Shown here one piece after another: positions 35,218-51,423 of a stretch of DNA of 64,000 nucleotides. Source of the stretch: Mycolicibacterium aromaticivorans JS19b1 = JCM 16368 (GTDB lineage Bacteria; Actinomycetota; Actinomycetes; Mycobacteriales; Mycobacteriaceae); contig NZ_JALN02000001.1 of assembly GCF_000559085.1 (NCBI RefSeq), positions 3,596,001 to 3,660,000 of the forward strand, written 5' to 3'. Below the pieces are notes generated by a model, which had not been told where the DNA came from, ran no database searches, and worked only from the letters and a program-made list of their open reading frames with translations. The translations under genes and the position numbers were made by a program. The number at the start of each line of letters is the position of its first letter. The stretch's first letter is position 1.

Positions 35218-38145
35218 ATGACGCAACGTCAGGTCTTGTTGGGCACCGGCGCGATGGTCGTGGGGTTGGGTGCGGCCCTGCTGTCCGGGTCCGCTGCGGC
35301 CCACGCCGACAACGGCGACGGCGCCGGTTCGAAGTCGCCGTCGAACGCGTCGTCCTCGGCTGCCGGCAAGTCCACCGGCACGAGCAAGCGGACGTCCACG
35401 CCGTCGTCGGCCACGCGCACGGCGCGCTCGTCGCTCGCCGCACAGAAAGCCGGCCTCACGGCCGCCGCGACGACCGCGCCGACGACCGTCACCGCCGGCG
35501 TCGCCACCTCGGGTCGGACCGGAACGCGGTCGCTGGCCACGTCACCGTCGACCCCGGCGTCTGATCTCCTGGCCAGCGCTGCGCTGACTGTGCTCGCGAA
35601 TCTGGGGGCGGTGCCGCGCACCACCATTCCCGCCGCCACCACGACTGCGAGCGCACCGGTGACCACGTCGACCACGCTGCCAGTGGCTCCGACCAACGGG
35701 GTGACCGGCGTTATCGTCGGCCATTCCCGACTGGACCTGCCCGGGGCCTTCATTGGTAACACCGTCGCCGCCGACTGGTACTTCCCGACTCAGGCCGACG
35801 GCAGCGTCGACGCCCAGGGCGTCATCTGGCTCCAGCACGGCTTCGGAGCCACCAACACCTTCTACTCGGCCCTGGCCAAGGATTTGGCGCAGCAGACCAA
35901 CAGCATCGTGGTGGCGCCGACCCTGTCCTCCATCCCGATCACGTTCTCGGGCGGCTGCCTCACCTGCGCGGTGACCGAGCAGGACGCGGCCGCCCTGCTC
36001 GGACCGGACCGCGCAACGCTGCTGAGCAGCGCAGCCGCAGCGGGCTTCACCGGGCTGGCACTCCCGGAGCGCTTCCTCCTGGCCGGCCACTCCGCGGGGG
36101 GTGGCTTCGCCACCGCCGTCGCCGATGATTACCTCGCCGGCGCCGACGCCCAGTACAACCCGTCCGATCTGGTGGGCGTGCTGATGTTCGACGGGGTGTC
36201 CAACGGCGCCCTGACCGGATCCTTCGCCAGCCAGGTCGCAGACCTGGCCGCCGCGGACAAGCCGATCTACCAGATCGCGGCCCCGGCGCAGAGCTGGAAC
36301 CTGTTCGGCGCGACCACCAACGTGCTCGCGGCCACGCTGCCCGGCTCGTTCATCGGCGTCGTCCTGCAGAACGGCTCACACGTCGACTCGATGCTGGGGG
36401 TCAACCCGCTGTTCGATGCGGTGCTGCAACTGGTGACCAAGCGGGTGCCGGCCGGGAACACCGCGGCCGTCTACACACTGAGCAACGGCTGGATCAATGA
36501 CATGTACGCCGGTGCCACCCCCGAGGCTCCGCAATACGGCTTCTACCCGGCGGCCAACCAGCAGATCATCATGGGACCCACGGCCGCGGTAGGGCTGCCC
36601 GCCGCGGAGGCCAACCAACTGGGACCGGTCGACAAGCTCGTCAAAGGCTTGATCGACACGGTCGCCCGCATCTTCGGCACCCAGCTGCCCGCGCCGGTCA
36701 ACACCGGCAACAACGGGCTGAACCCCAATAACCCCGTCGTCTCGGTGGGCAACGGTGTCACCGGCGTCCGGTTCGGGTCATCCGTGCTGAATATCCCCTG
36801 CGGTCCCAACGGCTACGCCGCCCCCGCCAACTGGTACTTCCCGACCCAGGCCGACGGCACCGTCGCCGCCAACGGCGTGATCTGGCTGCAGCACGGGTTC
36901 CTCGGCTTCAATGACTGGTACGGCACCGCCGCCCAGCAGTTGGCCCAGGAGACCAACAGCATCGTGGTGGTGCCGGACATCTTCTGGTTCAACACCCCGC
37001 TGTGCCCGGGCTGCTACTTGGGCGGCGCCGAGATGCGCCAGGCGGTCGCCAGCATGTTCGAGGGCAGCCGCTCGGCGCTGAACATCAGCGCCAACGCGGC
37101 CGGTCTCAGCGGCACGCTGCCGGAGAAGTTCCTGCTCACCGGGCATTCCGCCGGCGGCAACTTCGCGACCGCGGTCGGGGCGCTGATCACCCAGACCGAT
37201 CAGGTCGACAACCTGCTCGGCGTGGTGATGTTCGACGGAGTCTCGAGCGACCCGCTGTTCACCGACTCGCTGACCGCACTGAAGGCGGCCGGCATCCCGG
37301 ATTACCAGATCGCCGCGCCGCCGCAGCGCTGGAACGCCTACGGGGTGGCCACCGAGCTGATGCAGGCCTTCTACGGCAACCAGTTCTACGGCGTGCAGAT
37401 CGACAACGGCTCGCACACCGACGTCATCGCCGGAAACAACCCCTTCGGGCTGCTCGGCGAGCTGCTCAGCACGATCATCGTCAACCCGTCCCCGCGCGGG
37501 GCCAAGACGGCAGTGCGGACGTTCGCCTCCGGCTGGATCAATGACATCTACGCAGGCCACGGCCCGACCGATCCGCTGTACGGGATCTACGGCAGCCCCA
37601 ACGACGGCACCTATGTACCCGATCAGCCGATCGTCATGGGTGAGGCCGGGGCAACCACGCTGCCGGCGCCACCGCCGGTCGACGTCGCCCAGTACGCCAA
37701 TGGTCAGCCCTGGTACGAGCAGGGCAGTGTGAAGCTGCCGTTCGCCTGGGGGCTGGTCAACACCAAAGCGGTGTACACCCTCAACGCCGACGGCTCGGTC
37801 CGGGTGCAGAACTCCGGCAACTACATCGGGCCCAACGGCCCGGCGAGTCAGATCACCGGGACCGCGGTGCCGGTAAACGCCGGCGTCAACACCCGCCTGG
37901 ACGTCGCCTTCTTCAACCAGACGCCCAACACCGCCGAACCCGGCAATTACTGGATCCTCGACTACGACCCCAGCTATCAATGGGTGATCGTCAGTGATCC
38001 GACCGGCTTCTCCGGCTACATCCTCACCCGGGACCAGTCCATCTCGAGCGACGAGTACAGCGCGTTGGTGACCCGGGCCCGCCAACTCGGGGTGTGGGGG
38101 CCGATCACCCGGACGCGGCAGTACCCGACGACCGTCAGCGTCTGA
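35218..38145 (+). CDS. Secreted twin alpha/beta-hydrolase fused to a C-terminal lipocalin
   Basis: This 975-residue protein has an unusual domain order. Residues 1-30 form a signal peptide ending SAAAHA. Residues 32-155 are a Ser/Thr/Ala-rich linker. Two similar hydrolase domains follow at about 160-460 and 510-810, each with VIWLQHGF, GHSAGG and NGSH; the nucleophiles are Ser292 and Ser644, the acids probably Asp325 and Asp673, and the histidines His388 and His733. The tail (about 818-965) is a bacterial lipocalin: WYEQGSVKLPFAWGLVNTKA, then NYWILDYDPSYQWVIVSDP and SISSDEYSALVTRARQLGVW. Together they suggest surface hydrolysis of a lipid or polyester bound by the lipocalin. GGGGAGG lies 10 nt before the ATG. 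Substrate is unknown. Confidence 0.88.
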   Translation: MTQRQVLLGTGAMVVGLGAALLSGSAAAHADNGDGAGSKSPSNASSSAAGKSTGTSKRTSTPSSATRTARSSLAAQKAGLTAAATTAPTTVTAGVATSGRTGTRSLATSPSTPASDLLASAALTVLANLGAVPRTTIPAATTTASAPVTTSTTLPVAPTNGVTGVIVGHSRLDLPGAFIGNTVAADWYFPTQADGSVDAQGVIWLQHGFGATNTFYSALAKDLAQQTNSIVVAPTLSSIPITFSGGCLTCAVTEQDAAALLGPDRATLLSSAAAAGFTGLALPERFLLAGHSAGGGFATAVADDYLAGADAQYNPSDLVGVLMFDGVSNGALTGSFASQVADLAAADKPIYQIAAPAQSWNLFGATTNVLAATLPGSFIGVVLQNGSHVDSMLGVNPLFDAVLQLVTKRVPAGNTAAVYTLSNGWINDMYAGATPEAPQYGFYPAANQQIIMGPTAAVGLPAAEANQLGPVDKLVKGLIDTVARIFGTQLPAPVNTGNNGLNPNNPVVSVGNGVTGVRFGSSVLNIPCGPNGYAAPANWYFPTQADGTVAANGVIWLQHGFLGFNDWYGTAAQQLAQETNSIVVVPDIFWFNTPLCPGCYLGGAEMRQAVASMFEGSRSALNISANAAGLSGTLPEKFLLTGHSAGGNFATAVGALITQTDQVDNLLGVVMFDGVSSDPLFTDSLTALKAAGIPDYQIAAPPQRWNAYGVATELMQAFYGNQFYGVQIDNGSHTDVIAGNNPFGLLGELLSTIIVNPSPRGAKTAVRTFASGWINDIYAGHGPTDPLYGIYGSPNDGTYVPDQPIVMGEAGATTLPAPPPVDVAQYANGQPWYEQGSVKLPFAWGLVNTKAVYTLNADGSVRVQNSGNYIGPNGPASQITGTAVPVNAGVNTRLDVAFFNQTPNTAEPGNYWILDYDPSYQWVIVSDPTGFSGYILTRDQSISSDEYSALVTRARQLGVWGPITRTRQYPTTVSV

Positions 38146-38190
38146 GGTGGTCCAACCGGCAATTTTCCACACCAAACGCCGCGTTATCCC

Positions 38191-38219
38191 TTGACGGAAA
38201 GGCGCAAACGGGTCAGTCT
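38191..38219 (+). promoter_or_regulatory. Candidate rpoBC promoter
   Basis: TTGACG at 38191-38196 is a good -35 element; the corresponding -10 near 38214-38219 (CAGTCT) is weak. The 38146-38530 gap is the only place for an rpoBC promoter and leader. No other gene is convincing there, and no clear hairpin terminator follows the hydrolase. Confidence 0.3.
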
Positions 38220-38512
38220 GTTCTCCAGCATGTGTGCATGGGTAGCTAGATCGCCAGCCAGCGCCAGCCCGCCCGGCATGAGCCTGTTGAGGAATGCGCC
38301 GTCTTCCGCTATTGTTGGACGTTGCGCTGGCTGCCTCCTGCCCACCTCAACCTGCACCTGACACCACCGGTCCTCAAGTCTGAGTAACGACATTCCAGCT
38401 CGAGACCTGTTTGCATGTCGCGTGCGTCCGGGGAAAGGCCGGGCCTCGAGTAGGCCAGCCGAACCGACGCAGATATCGCGACCTCCCGGATGCTTCCGGT
38501 CTGTCGCATTAG

Positions 38513-42019
<3,507 letters not shown>

Positions 42020-42052
42020 TTGCGGCTTCGCCGCGGGCGTTAAGTTATCTAG

Positions 42053-46033
<3,981 letters not shown>

Positions 46034-46058
46034 GACTACCGCTAGCTGATCAAGGAAA

Positions 46059-46085
46059 AGCCCCCGCTTCGGCGGGGGCTTTTTC
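46059..46085 (+). terminator. Strong intrinsic terminator of rpoBC
   Basis: AGCCCCCGC (46059-46067), TTCG tetraloop, GCGGGGGCT (46072-46080) then TTTTTCTG. Perfect 9-bp stem, U-tract, 25 bp past the rpoC stop. Confidence 0.95.
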
Positions 46086-46220
46086 TGTTGCCGAACGTAA
46101 CGCCAGGGCGGGTTTCGGCGGCGAATGCGACCCGGGCGTTACGCTCGGCGGCCGCGCGATGAGTTCGGCCGGCTACCGGGGTCTACCTTGGCGACGGTCG
46201 GAGAATCCCAGGAGGAATGC

Positions 46221-46868
46221 GTGCCCCAATTGCTCAGAGTCCACAACTTCATGCTGTCGCGAGACGGTTTCGGCGCGGGCCTCAACCAGTGTTTCGAGCG
46301 TCCGTTCGGCGACGCCGATCAGCCCGCGCTCTTCGCCTGGGTGGGTGCGACGGCCAGTTGGGTGGGTCGGCGGGACCCGGGCGGTACCCGCGGCCTCGAC
46401 GACTACTTCACCCGTGACTACTACAACAACATCGGCGCGGAGATCATGGGCCGCAACAAGTTCAGTCCCTACCGCGGCGCATGGGAGGACCACCCTGAAT
46501 GGCAGGGCTGGTGGGGCGAGGAGCCGCCGTTCCACACGCCGGTGTTCGTCATGACCCACCACGAGCGGCCGTCGCTGACGTTGGGGGAGACGACGTTTCA
46601 CTTCGTCTCCGACAGCCCGGCGCGCGTCGCGGAGCAGGCGAAGGCGGCCGCCGGGGGTAAGGACGTGAGGCTCGGCGGGGGTGCGACGACGGTTCGGCAG
46701 TTCCTCGACGCCGGCCTGGTCGACACGCTGCACGTGGCGGTCGCCGATGTGACGATCGGCGCCGGATCGCGGCTGTGGGAGTCGCCCGATGAGCTCGAGG
46801 ACCGGTTCCATCACGAGGTGGTGCCCAGCCCGAGTGGGGTCACCCATCACCTGTTCTGGCGGAGATGA
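46221..46868 (+). CDS. Dihydrofolate reductase (RibD C-terminal)-family protein
   Basis: The 215-residue protein has the RibD_C/DHFR-like fold: FMLSRDGFGAG near the N-terminus, NNIGAEIMGRNKFSP at about 80 and KDVRLGGGATTVRQFLDAGL near 150, where GGG(A)xxxRQFL binds NADP. These small reductases act on pterin- or riboflavin-type substrates or have unknown substrates. I start at GTG 46221 because AGGAGGA lies just before it; upstream frames are spurious. It stands alone after the rpoBC terminator and before nfo. The natural substrate is not known. Confidence 0.82.
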   Translation: MPQLLRVHNFMLSRDGFGAGLNQCFERPFGDADQPALFAWVGATASWVGRRDPGGTRGLDDYFTRDYYNNIGAEIMGRNKFSPYRGAWEDHPEWQGWWGEEPPFHTPVFVMTHHERPSLTLGETTFHFVSDSPARVAEQAKAAAGGKDVRLGGGATTVRQFLDAGLVDTLHVAVADVTIGAGSRLWESPDELEDRFHHEVVPSPSGVTHHLFWRR

Positions 46869-46909
46869 CGGCTGTGCACGGCGTCGGTGCGCGCGCCTAG
46901 ACTCGACCC

Positions 46910-47662
46910 GTGCTCATTGGTTCCCATGTCCACGGCGATGACCCGCTGGCGGCCGCGGCCGCCGACGGCGCCGAGGCGGTGCAGTTCTTTCTCGGCAATC
47001 CGCAGAGCTGGAAGAAGCCCCAACCGCGCGACGATGCCGAGACGCTGAAGGCGTCGCCGGTCCCCCTGTACGTGCATGCGCCGTATCTGATCAACGTGGC
47101 GTCGGCCAACAACCGGGTGCGGATCCCGTCGCGCAAGATCCTCCAGGACACCTGCGACGCCGCCGCCGAGATCGACGCGACCGCCGTGATCGTGCACGGG
47201 GGTCACGCCGACGACAACGACATGGAGGCCGGCTTCGAGCGTTGGGCCAAGGCGCTGGCGCAGCTGGAGACCAGCGTGCCGGTGTATCTGGAGAACACCG
47301 CAGGCGGCGATCACGCGATGGCACGCCACTTCGACACGATCGCCCGGCTGTGGGAGCGCATCGCCGACACCGGCATCGGGTTCTGCCTCGACACCTGCCA
47401 CGCCTGGGCGGCCGGCGAGGAGCTGATCGATGCCGTCGAGCGGATCAAAGCCATCACCGGGCGCATCGACCTGGTGCACTGCAACGATTCCCGCGATGCC
47501 AAAGGGTCCGGCGCTGACCGGCACGCCAATTTCGGTACGGGACAGATCGATCCGCAACTTCTGGTCGCGGTCGTGCAGGCGGCCGACGCGCCGGTGATCT
47601 GCGAGACGGCCGACGAGGGCCGCAAGGACGACATCGCCTTTCTGCGGGAACACGTCGGCTAG
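46910..47662 (+). CDS. nfo: Endonuclease IV
   Basis: The 250-residue protein is an AP-endonuclease TIM barrel that cleaves abasic sites. [13 protein letters not shown] opens the fold, [12 protein letters not shown] contains metal His residues, VIVHGGH near 88, YLENTAGG near 127 (metal Glu), [12 protein letters not shown] near 160 and LVHCNDSRD near 190 follow, and PVICETAD ends it. The start is GTG 46910. By order it is M. tuberculosis end (Rv0670). Three zinc ligands typical of the family are all present. The lipoprotein gene starts 2 bp after its stop, so both share an mRNA. Confidence 0.93.
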   Translation: MLIGSHVHGDDPLAAAAADGAEAVQFFLGNPQSWKKPQPRDDAETLKASPVPLYVHAPYLINVASANNRVRIPSRKILQDTCDAAAEIDATAVIVHGGHADDNDMEAGFERWAKALAQLETSVPVYLENTAGGDHAMARHFDTIARLWERIADTGIGFCLDTCHAWAAGEELIDAVERIKAITGRIDLVHCNDSRDAKGSGADRHANFGTGQIDPQLLVAVVQAADAPVICETADEGRKDDIAFLREHVG

Positions 47663-47664
47663 CC

Positions 47665-48495
47665 GTGTGGGCTCGTCGAGTCGCGCTGCTGGTCGCGCTG
47701 TGTCTGGTGGCGGCCTGCGCACCCGCGACCGGGTTCGCGCCAGGTGTCAGTGCGCACACGATCCAGGTCGGCGGTGTCGACCGCGACTACCGGCTCTACG
47801 TTCCCGACGGTCTGCCGAAGTCGGCGCCGCTGGTCGTGATGCTGCACGGGTGGACCGGTAGCGCCGAACAGGCACAGCGGGAATACGGCTGGGACGAGCA
47901 GGCCGACTCCACCAAGTTCGTGGTCGCCTATCCAGACGGGGTGGGCGGATCCTGGAACGCCGACGGGTGTTGCGGGCAGGCGAGCAAGGACAAGGTCGAC
48001 GACGTCGGTTTCATCACCGCCGCAGTCCGCAACATCACCGAGAAACTGGACATCGACAAGACACGCATCTATGCCGCCGGGATCAGCAACGGCGGCATCA
48101 TGGCGTACAAATTAGCCTGCAACACCGACCTTTTCGCGGCCATCGGGCCGGACGCGGCCACTCAACTCGCTGCCTGCCCGGCGCCGCGCCCGACGTCGGT
48201 GCTGCACATCCACGGCACCGACGACCGCCTGGTCCGCTACGACGGGCAACCCGGGACCGCCCTGCCGATCGCGACCATGACGCCGCCCGATGTCAGTGCG
48301 TTCTGGCGCAACGTCGATCACTGCGAACCTCCGGCGACGACCGTCGACGGAGATCTCACGACCTCGGTCGCCGGCTGTCCGAGTGGACGCAGCGTCGAGC
48401 TGATCACCGTGGCCGGTGGTGAACACGACTGGCCATCGTTCGCCACCGAGCGAATGTGGGACTTCTTCGCCGCGCATCCCCGCGCGAGCGGCTAG
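47665..48495 (+). CDS. lpqP: LpqP-like lipoprotein esterase (PHB depolymerase/feruloyl-esterase family)
   Basis: The 276-residue product has a lipobox LVAAC (Cys18) after a short signal peptide, so it is a surface-anchored lipoprotein. The mature part is an LpqC/LpqP-type alpha/beta hydrolase: VVMLHGWTG near 60, the nucleophile elbow GISNGG near 140, the acid near HIHGTDDRLV and catalytic His in GGEHDWPS. It would hydrolyse ester-linked compounds outside the membrane. It starts 2 bp after nfo and corresponds to Rv0671. Its end overlaps the cupin gene on the other strand by 4 bp. Confidence 0.88.
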   Translation: MWARRVALLVALCLVAACAPATGFAPGVSAHTIQVGGVDRDYRLYVPDGLPKSAPLVVMLHGWTGSAEQAQREYGWDEQADSTKFVVAYPDGVGGSWNADGCCGQASKDKVDDVGFITAAVRNITEKLDIDKTRIYAAGISNGGIMAYKLACNTDLFAAIGPDAATQLAACPAPRPTSVLHIHGTDDRLVRYDGQPGTALPIATMTPPDVSAFWRNVDHCEPPATTVDGDLTTSVAGCPSGRSVELITVAGGEHDWPSFATERMWDFFAAHPRASG

Positions 48496-48827
48496 GTCAG
48501 ATAGACCTTTCGCAGCGTCTCGGTCACCGTCCACACGGTCGGGGTGTCCTTGGCCAATCGCACCACGTCGCCGGCACCCAGCGTGAGCGTCGGGCTACCG
48601 TCGTCGAATTCGACTGTGGCCGCGCCGGAGAGCACCACGAACAGTTCGTCGGCTTCGACATCGCGCATGACTCCGGGCGTCATCTCCCACACTCCCACTT
48701 CCAGGCCGCCGAACGATCCGAGTTCGGCCGTTCCGGTGTGCGGCTCACCGCGCACCGACTGGTCGGCGGGCACCGGTTCGTGTTCGAGCCATTGGGTGGC
48801 GGCGTGGATGACGGAGTTCGGCTTCAC
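48492..48827 (-). CDS. Single-domain cupin protein
   Basis: The 111-residue protein folds as a small cupin (DUF861/Cupin_3): GVWEMTPGVMRDVEADELFV forms motif 1, and TLTLGAGDVVRLAKDTPTVW forms motif 2. Metal-binding residues appear incomplete (few histidines), so it may bind a small ligand rather than act as a metal dioxygenase. Start is a GTG. It converges on the lpqP gene (4-bp overlap) and is divergent from fadE8. Function unknown. Confidence 0.82.
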   Translation of the reverse strand: MKPNSVIHAATQWLEHEPVPADQSVRGEPHTGTAELGSFGGLEVGVWEMTPGVMRDVEADELFVVLSGAATVEFDDGSPTLTLGAGDVVRLAKDTPTVWTVTETLRKVYLT

Positions 48828-48853
48828 GCCATCCAGCCTGCCATATTACGAAT

Positions 48854-48882
48854 CTTGTGCGATTGTCGCAGAACTGTAATAG
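48854..48882 (+). promoter_or_regulatory. Promoter for leaderless fadE8 transcript
   Basis: TTGTGC (48854-48859), 17-bp spacer and TAATAG (48877-48882). Transcription would begin about 7 nt downstream, on the ATG at 48890, so the mRNA is expected to be leaderless, a common mycobacterial arrangement. No Shine-Dalgarno precedes the ATG. Confidence 0.55.
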
Positions 48883-48889
48883 TGGTGTC

Positions 48890-50518
48890 ATGTCGGATAC
48901 GCATGTCGTCACCAACCAGGTCCCCCCGCTGACGGACCACAACCCGGCCAGCTCGGCGGTCCTGATCGAGGCGCTCATTCGCGAGGGCGGCCAGTGGGGC
49001 GTGGACGAGGTCACCGAGCTCGGCGCGCTGGCGGGCAGTGCCCAGGCGCAGCGCTGGGGCGAGCTGGCCGATCGCAACCAGCCGATCCTGCACACCCACG
49101 ACCGCTACGGCTACCGCGTCGACGAGATCGAGTACGACCCCGCCTATCACGAGCTGATGCGGACGGCGATCGCCCACGGCGTGCACGCCGCGCCGTGGGC
49201 CGACGACCGTCCCGGCGCCCATGTGGTCCGCGCGGCGAAGATGGGGGTGTGGACTCCCGAGCCCGGGCACGTCTGCCCGATCTCGATGACCTACGCCGTC
49301 GTCCCCGCGCTGCGGCACAACCCCGACCTCGCCGCGATCTACGAGCCGTTGCTGACCAGCAGGCGCTACGACCCCGAACTGAAAGTGCCTGCCACCAAAG
49401 TCGGCATCACCGCGGGAATGTCGATGACCGAGAAGCAGGGCGGCTCCGACGTCCGGGCCGGCACCACCCAAGCCGTCCGCAACGGCGACGGCAGCTACAC
49501 CATCACAGGCCACAAATGGTTCACCTCCGCGGCGATGAGCGACATCTTCCTGGTGTTGGCGCAGGCGCCCGGCGGACTGAGCTGTTTCATGCTGCCGCGG
49601 GTACTTCCCGACGGCACCCGCAATCGAATGTTCCTGCAGCGCTTGAAGGACAAGCTCGGCAACCACGCCAACGCCTCCAGCGAGGTGGAGTACGACGGCG
49701 CCATCGCCTGGCTGGTCGGCGAGGAAGGCCGCGGTGTTCCCACCATCATCGAGATGGTCAACCTCACCCGGCTGGACTGCACCCTGGGCAGCGCCACCAG
49801 CATGCGCAACGGCTTGACCCGCGCGGTGCACCACACCCAGCACCGCAAGGCATTCGGCGCCTATCTGATCGACCAGCCGTTGATGCGCAATGTGATCGCC
49901 GACCTCGCCGTGGAGGCCGAGGCGGCCACCATCGTCGCGATGCGGATGGCCGGGGCCACCGATGCCGTCGTCCGCGGGGACGAACGGGAGACCTTGCTAC
50001 GCCGGATCGGTCTGGCCGCCGCCAAGTACTGGGTGTGCAAACGTGCCACCCCGCATGCCGCCGAGGCGATGGAATGCCTGGGCGGCAACGGCTATGCCGA
50101 GGAATCCGGAATGCCGCGGCTGTACCGCGAGGCGCCGCTGATGGGTATCTGGGAAGGGTCGGGCAACGTCAGCGCGCTGGACACGTTGCGCGCCATGGCA
50201 ACCCGCCCCGAGTGCGTCGGTGTCCTCTTCGATGAACTGGCGACCACCGCCGGGCAGGATGCTCGTCTGGACGCCCATGTCGCCGAATTGCGTTCGGAGC
50301 TGGAGGACCTCGACGGCATCGAGTACCGCGCCCGCACGATCGCCGAGGACATCACCGTCGCGCTGCAGGGCTCGCTGCTGGTGCGCCACGGTCATCCGGC
50401 GGTTGCCGAGGCCTTCCTGGCCTCCCGAGTCGGCGGCAATTGGGGCGGTGCGTTCGGGACGCTGCCCGCCGGACTCGACCTGGCGCCGATCATCGAACGC
50501 TGCCTGGTGAAGGGATGA
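48890..50518 (+). CDS. fadE8: Acyl-CoA dehydrogenase FadE8 (AidB-like)
   Basis: The 542-residue protein has the same length as I recall for M. tuberculosis FadE8. It contains SMTEKQGGSDVRAGTTQA, FTSAAMSDIFLVLAQAPGGL, and LGSATSMRNGLTRAVHHTQHRKAFG plus a C-terminal helical bundle; the TEKQGGSDVRA segment is diagnostic of the AidB-type acyl-CoA dehydrogenase group. It oxidises acyl-CoA thioesters with FAD, or, for AidB, binds damaged DNA. I start at ATG 48890. It is the first gene of an overlapping four-gene set with two crotonases and a PaaX-like regulator, so fatty-acid-type degradation is the more likely job. Confidence 0.9.
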   Translation: MSDTHVVTNQVPPLTDHNPASSAVLIEALIREGGQWGVDEVTELGALAGSAQAQRWGELADRNQPILHTHDRYGYRVDEIEYDPAYHELMRTAIAHGVHAAPWADDRPGAHVVRAAKMGVWTPEPGHVCPISMTYAVVPALRHNPDLAAIYEPLLTSRRYDPELKVPATKVGITAGMSMTEKQGGSDVRAGTTQAVRNGDGSYTITGHKWFTSAAMSDIFLVLAQAPGGLSCFMLPRVLPDGTRNRMFLQRLKDKLGNHANASSEVEYDGAIAWLVGEEGRGVPTIIEMVNLTRLDCTLGSATSMRNGLTRAVHHTQHRKAFGAYLIDQPLMRNVIADLAVEAEAATIVAMRMAGATDAVVRGDERETLLRRIGLAAAKYWVCKRATPHAAEAMECLGGNGYAEESGMPRLYREAPLMGIWEGSGNVSALDTLRAMATRPECVGVLFDELATTAGQDARLDAHVAELRSELEDLDGIEYRARTIAEDITVALQGSLLVRHGHPAVAEAFLASRVGGNWGGAFGTLPAGLDLAPIIERCLVKG

Positions 50519-51423
50519 CCGAACTCACGACGATGACCTACGAGGTCACCGATCGGATTGCCCGCATCACCTTCAATCGGCCCGACAAGGGCAACGCGAT
50601 CGTCGCGGAGACCCCGCTGGAGTTGGCTGCGCTGGTTGAACGGGCCGACCTGGACCCGAACGTCCACGTCATCTTGGTGTCGGGCCGCGGCGAAGGATTC
50701 TGCGCGGGTTTCGATCTCGGTGCCTACGCCGACGGCTCGTCGTCGGCCGGCGGCGGAGACCGGCAGGGGACCGTGCTCGACGGTAAGACGCAGGCGGTCA
50801 ACCACAAGGCCGACCGGCCGTGGGATCCGATGATCGACTATCAGATGATGAGCCGTTTCGTGCGTGGCTTCTCCAGCCTGATGCACGCCGACAAGCCGAC
50901 GGTGGTGAAGATTCACGGGTATTGCGTGGCGGGCGGCACCGATATCGCGCTGCACGCCGACCAGGTGATCGCCGCCTCCGACGCGAAGATCGGCTATCCG
51001 CCGACCCGGGTGTGGGGTGTTCCCGCTGCCGGGCTGTGGGCGCATCGCCTGGGTGATCAACGCGCCAAACGCCTTCTGCTGACCGGGGATTGCATCACCG
51101 GCGCGCAGGCCGCCGAGTGGGGACTGGCGGTCGAGGCGCCGGATCCGGCCGACCTCGACGAGCGCACCGAACGGCTCGTCGAGCGCATCGCCGCGGTGCC
51201 GGTGAATCAGTTGATCATGGTCAAGCTGGCGATGAACACCGCGCTGTACCAGCAGGGTGTGGCGACGAGTCGGATGGTCAGCACAGTGTTCGACGGGATC
51301 GCCCGGCACACCCCGGAGGGGCACGCGTTCGTGGCGGACGCCCGCGAGCACGGCTTCCGGGAGGCGGTCCGCCACCGCGACGAGCCGTTCGGTGACCACG
51401 GGCGTGGCGCCTCGGGAGTGTGA
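50515..51423 (+). CDS. echA4: Enoyl-CoA hydratase/isomerase family protein, EchA4-like
   Basis: The 302-residue crotonase starts at the ATG that overlaps the fadE8 stop (ATGA). Visible motifs are ARITFNRPDKGNAI, GRGEGFCAGFDL (first oxyanion segment), and KIHGYCVAGGTDIALHADQV (second). The usual catalytic pair of enoyl-CoA hydratase is not obvious, so it may be a hydratase, isomerase or other crotonase. An insert of about 25 residues (about 78-105) lengthens the region between the first and second oxyanion motifs. Neighbours indicate a beta-oxidation-like pathway. By order it corresponds to Rv0673. Confidence 0.87.
   Translation: MTELTTMTYEVTDRIARITFNRPDKGNAIVAETPLELAALVERADLDPNVHVILVSGRGEGFCAGFDLGAYADGSSSAGGGDRQGTVLDGKTQAVNHKADRPWDPMIDYQMMSRFVRGFSSLMHADKPTVVKIHGYCVAGGTDIALHADQVIAASDAKIGYPPTRVWGVPAAGLWAHRLGDQRAKRLLLTGDCITGAQAAEWGLAVEAPDPADLDERTERLVERIAAVPVNQLIMVKLAMNTALYQQGVATSRMVSTVFDGIARHTPEGHAFVADAREHGFREAVRHRDEPFGDHGRGASGV

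Noticed and set aside
38184..38393. 69-codon minus-strand frame upstream of rpoB
   Set aside because: No ribosome-binding site or domain, and it lies in the expected rpoBC promoter and leader.
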